DNA from: a virus
Virus record (IMG/VR): IMGVR_UViG_3300043570_000958
Location: 1-41,593 of that record
Strand: one strand, 5' to 3'
DNA length: 41,593 nt
A model generated the notes under the pieces. The model worked only from the letters and a program-made list of their open reading frames with translations. It ran no database searches and was not told the DNA's origin. The translations under genes and the position numbers were made by a program. Within the stretch, counting starts at the first letter, position 1, and each line of letters opens with the position of its first letter. This document shows positions 39,242 to 41,593 of this stretch, piece by piece.

Positions 39242-39796
39242 TTATTTTACTCCGTATAGGGCGAAGGATGAGTTGGTGTTGAAAGAATAACCACTAGGAG
39301 TTAGCACAATTGAACTTACGGCTGCAGTGTTGCGCCAAGCCATAGAAGCTAAACCAATTTGTCCTGCTCCGTTTTGGTCATATCCTGTTAGATTTCGTAT
39401 TGTTTTATATTTATTTGTATTTGCATAATCTAAAACATCTACAATGCCAGCAACAAAAGTAGTTGTATCGCCGTAATACCAAATGCTGTAATTATTATTT
39501 GCATATCCTGCGGAAGCAGCCGTTCCTGAACCGCTTCCATAAAGTGCGTGTGTTGAATAATTGGCTGCAGTTGTGTCACCATTGAACTCAATTACGCCTG
39601 ATCCACTAGCGCCACCAACGCGAGTTGTATTACATAAATATCTAATTTGTAAATGCGTATAAGTACTAGGGATACCACTAAAAGTAATGCTAGATGCAGA
39701 TGCAGATAGAGTTACGCTGGAGATGGAATCATAGGCACCAGCAGGAGCCCACAGATTGCCAGACATTGCTGAAGCCATAATTCCTAGAATCGGCAT
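39242..39796 (-). CDS. tail fibre N-terminal domain protein (paralogue, no Gly-rich part)
   Basis: 184 residues. SASSITFSGIPSTYTHLQIRY, then a central GVIEFNGDTT strand, and a final NTNSSFALYGVK, equivalent to the first 165 residues of both Gly-rich fibres but stopping where their linkers begin. GGAATAAACA precedes the ATG. Could be a stand-alone fibre base or a fibre that lost its tip. Confidence 0.65.
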   Translation of the reverse strand: MPILGIMASAMSGNLWAPAGAYDSISSVTLSASASSITFSGIPSTYTHLQIRYLCNTTRVGGASGSGVIEFNGDTTAANYSTHALYGSGSGTAASAGYANNNYSIWYYGDTTTFVAGIVDVLDYANTNKYKTIRNLTGYDQNGAGQIGLASMAWRNTAAVSSIVLTPSGYSFNTNSSFALYGVK

Positions 39797-39833
39797 TGTT
39801 TATTCCTTTGCTGGCAGAAGAGATACGTCTAGT

Positions 39834-40091
39834 TTAGTTTTGTAGTGCTGCAATTTCTTCTGCTGATAATCCAATAGCGGTTAGTTTTGCCAATGCTGAT
39901 TGGCGAGCAGATTCTTTGGCTTGAACAGCATCAATATCAGCAGCTTCTAGGCGTGCGATTTCTGCTGTGATTTCTTCTGCAGTTGGAGTAGTAACTCCTT
40001 GTGTATGCCAGATGATTGTATTTAGATCATCGTCGTTCATAGTAAATTCTGCGTTTGGACGAAGTGATTGGATTGCTTTGAAATTTATCAT
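39834..40091 (-). CDS. fibre-associated small protein with GLxxEEIAAL tail
   Basis: 85 residues. MINFKAIQSLRPNAEFTMND, an Ala/Glu helix, and the C-terminus AKLTAIGLSAEEIAALQN, matching the 35952-36182 protein. It overlaps the upstream gene by four bases. Probable fibre-assembly helper; inference. Confidence 0.55.
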   Translation of the reverse strand: MINFKAIQSLRPNAEFTMNDDDLNTIIWHTQGVTTPTAEEITAEIARLEAADIDAVQAKESARQSALAKLTAIGLSAEEIAALQN

Positions 40092-41002
40092 ACAAGAACC
40101 TCTCTTAGAATAACAGTTGCTGTTCCAGCATTGTTGACAGTTGCATCAGTTCCATTGCCTCTTTTGAGTTGCAATTTATAAGTTGTTGCAGATGTTGTTG
40201 CTGGAGAATCAAGATATTCAACTGTAATTTTTTGATTGAAAGCACCAAGTGCTCCTGAAGTTAGATATATGTATACCGCACCTATGTCATAAATTGCAGT
40301 AGAGCCTCGAACAATTTGAGTATCAATATAAGGAACAACGCTGAAATTTCCACTGGCTGAAGCCATAAAGCTCATACTTACTAAAACTTTACTTGTATTC
40401 AAAGTTGGAGTAATTGTTGCAGTTACATTTGTAGCATCCACAAAACTTGTAGAAGCTGTAGCAGTTGTTGTCGCTGTCGTAGCCTGAACCACTTGACCAA
40501 TTCTAGGAGTTGTAGCAACTGTGGACCAAGTGAGTCCTCTAGTCTGTGTGCTATCTGCGGTCAGTACCGTACCGTTGGCTCCAACTGCTACTCGACCTAC
40601 TGTAGCCGATGCTGAGGCTGCATAGATATCGCCTTTAGCGGTGAGCGTATCTGGCTGGACTGCAGTATTGAAATAGATAAGATCATCGCTAGTAAGTACG
40701 TGCTTGACTGAGGCACCTGCGTTGTGAGCAATACCAGATACTCCGGCAGTTCCAGTTCCTGCTTGGCCTCTGCTAATAGTTAGAGTGTCACCAGATACTG
40801 CTGTTACATAAACAATTTCCTCGTTGATAGTATCTACATCTATTGCAACAGTAAAGATATCTACGTTGCCAGGAGCTAGTGATACACCGCCTAGTAAGGC
40901 TGTAGCAGCAGCGATTGATGGAAGAACCATAGTAGTTGCAGTAGTATTGATACCACTGTTGAGCGTTGTCTCAACGCTAATACTTGAATATTCTCTAGTC
41001 AC
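40088..41002 (-). CDS. tail fibre/attachment protein
   Basis: 304 residues from a GTG (AAGGCAGACC upstream). The N-terminal 115 residues (SVETTLNSGINTTATTMVLPS, ITYVTAVSGDTLTISRG type) resemble the attachment domain of many fibres, where the pattern TISRGQAGT precedes the link HNAGASVKH. A short DTLTAKGDIYAASASATVGR segment follows, a common fibre junction, then a beta C-terminal domain. Structural. Confidence 0.7.
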   Translation of the reverse strand: MTREYSSISVETTLNSGINTTATTMVLPSIAAATALLGGVSLAPGNVDIFTVAIDVDTINEEIVYVTAVSGDTLTISRGQAGTGTAGVSGIAHNAGASVKHVLTSDDLIYFNTAVQPDTLTAKGDIYAASASATVGRVAVGANGTVLTADSTQTRGLTWSTVATTPRIGQVVQATTATTTATASTSFVDATNVTATITPTLNTSKVLVSMSFMASASGNFSVVPYIDTQIVRGSTAIYDIGAVYIYLTSGALGAFNQKITVEYLDSPATTSATTYKLQLKRGNGTDATVNNAGTATVILREVLV

Positions 41003-41011
41003 GGGTCTGCC

Positions 41012-41593
41012 TTACTTTGTATAGTGGATTCGGATTGGATATTTGTCTTGCAACTTCAATGCTTCTTCATTGAGTCTTTGTTGATACAGAGCAAAGATAT
41101 AACGAGATGATGAAACACCTGCAGTACTTGGTATCTTTGTATCATTGAGGTCAGCTTCTGCTGAACTAAGATTGATTCGTCCAGAGTCAATATAAGATAG
41201 CAACTTATAAGAAGCACCAAGGATTACTACTTCTGCAGATGAGGCTGGCAGTCCTGTTACATCTGCATAATCATCTGTTGGATTATCTAATGTGTTAGGT
41301 GTAGTTGCATACCAGACCTGTACTGTTCTACCAGGTTGGATATTTTCATAAATGTTTACTGTGTTTTGAGTATTGAAGGCAGCGACGTTTGCCATTGGAT
41401 CTGCACGCCAACGGTTGATTGGTAACCACTCAAGGCTAGAACCTGTAGTCTGCCAAGACATATAAAGGATAGATTCTAAATCATCTGGTAATGGATAGGT
41501 TGTCTGGCTTGCATTGAAGGTAAATGTTGTAGAAGCAACTGCCCATAGTTTAGGATAGAAACTATTGATTGTGTCGTTGATAGCCTTCTTGAT
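41012..41593 (-). CDS. virion structural protein, C-terminal part (enters at right edge)
   Basis: The frame is open to the edge: 44 codons lie beyond the internal ATG at 41461 (IKKAINDTINSFYPKLWAVA, then TTYPLPDDLESILYMSW), so that ATG is not the start. Helical end with LYQQRLNEEALKLQDKYPI. Probably the C-terminal part of the protein whose N-terminus leaves at position 1. Head-tail connector-like by position; not certain. Confidence 0.65.
   Translation of the reverse strand: MKKAINDTINSFYPKLWAVASTTFTFNASQTTYPLPDDLESILYMSWQTTGSSLEWLPINRWRADPMANVAAFNTQNTVNIYENIQPGRTVQVWYATTPNTLDNPTDDYADVTGLPASSAEVVILGASYKLLSYIDSGRINLSSAEADLNDTKIPSTAGVSSSRYIFALYQQRLNEEALKLQDKYPIRIHYTK

Overview
The window is almost the whole genome (41.6 kb) of a tailed double-stranded DNA phage. 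It carries terminase, portal, scaffold, capsid, tail-fibre, lysis and replication genes. A WhiB-family iron-sulfur regulator and a proteasome-beta-like hydrolase point to an actinobacterial host; both families are characteristic of that phylum. The low-to-moderate GC content fits the small aquatic actinobacteria, but that is inference. I see no integrase, repressor of recognised type, or RNA polymerase, so nothing supports lysogeny. There is no obvious tape-measure gene. Three large alanine-rich proteins lie between the portal and capsid genes where a podovirus-like phage would keep its ejection proteins, so a short-tailed virion is the best guess.

Layout. Minus-strand genes run from terminase (19558) leftwards: TerL, two small basic proteins, portal, small proteins, a 1556-residue virion protein with two or three companions, scaffold, major capsid protein, small head/tail proteins, a collagen-like protein and a glycosyltransferase. 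The series continues off the left edge. At the right edge another minus-strand gene enters the window. The two edge fragments look like the N- and C-terminal parts of one gene, so the molecule is probably circular or circularly permuted with only a short piece missing. From 41.6 kb down to 32.7 kb lie tail-fibre proteins (three paralogues, two of them glycine-rich), a large beta-rich tail protein and the lysis cassette (membrane proteins, lipoprotein, CHAP endolysin, holin-like protein), closed by a strong terminator at 32650-32683. From 32.3 down to 25.5 kb come the early/replication genes: proteasome-like hydrolase, Cas4/RecB-like nuclease, WhiB, DnaB-like ATPase, resolvase-like nuclease, a primase split into two overlapping genes, a MazG-like protein, a sigma-like factor, a second PD-(D/E)XK nuclease and an FmdB-type zinc ribbon.

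Between 20.1 and 25.4 kb a divergent plus-strand cluster holds about 23 tiny genes, most overlapping by 1-8 bases and many reusing the same Shine-Dalgarno block. At least eight encode putative zinc-ribbon miniproteins; one encodes an exported lytic transglycosylase nested partly inside another gene. A lone plus-strand zinc-ribbon gene lies at about 32.4-32.6 kb. The two non-coding regions ahead of the plus-strand units (19559-20176 and 32273-32400) share several short motifs and a GCGCCC hairpin, and are the best candidates for control regions or an origin.

The most unusual elements are the proteasome-like hydrolase with its catalytic residues preserved, the plus-strand miniprotein array with its shared ribosome-binding cassette, the nested transglycosylase gene, the collagen-like protein beside a glycosyltransferase, and the terminase with an N-terminal helix-turn-helix.
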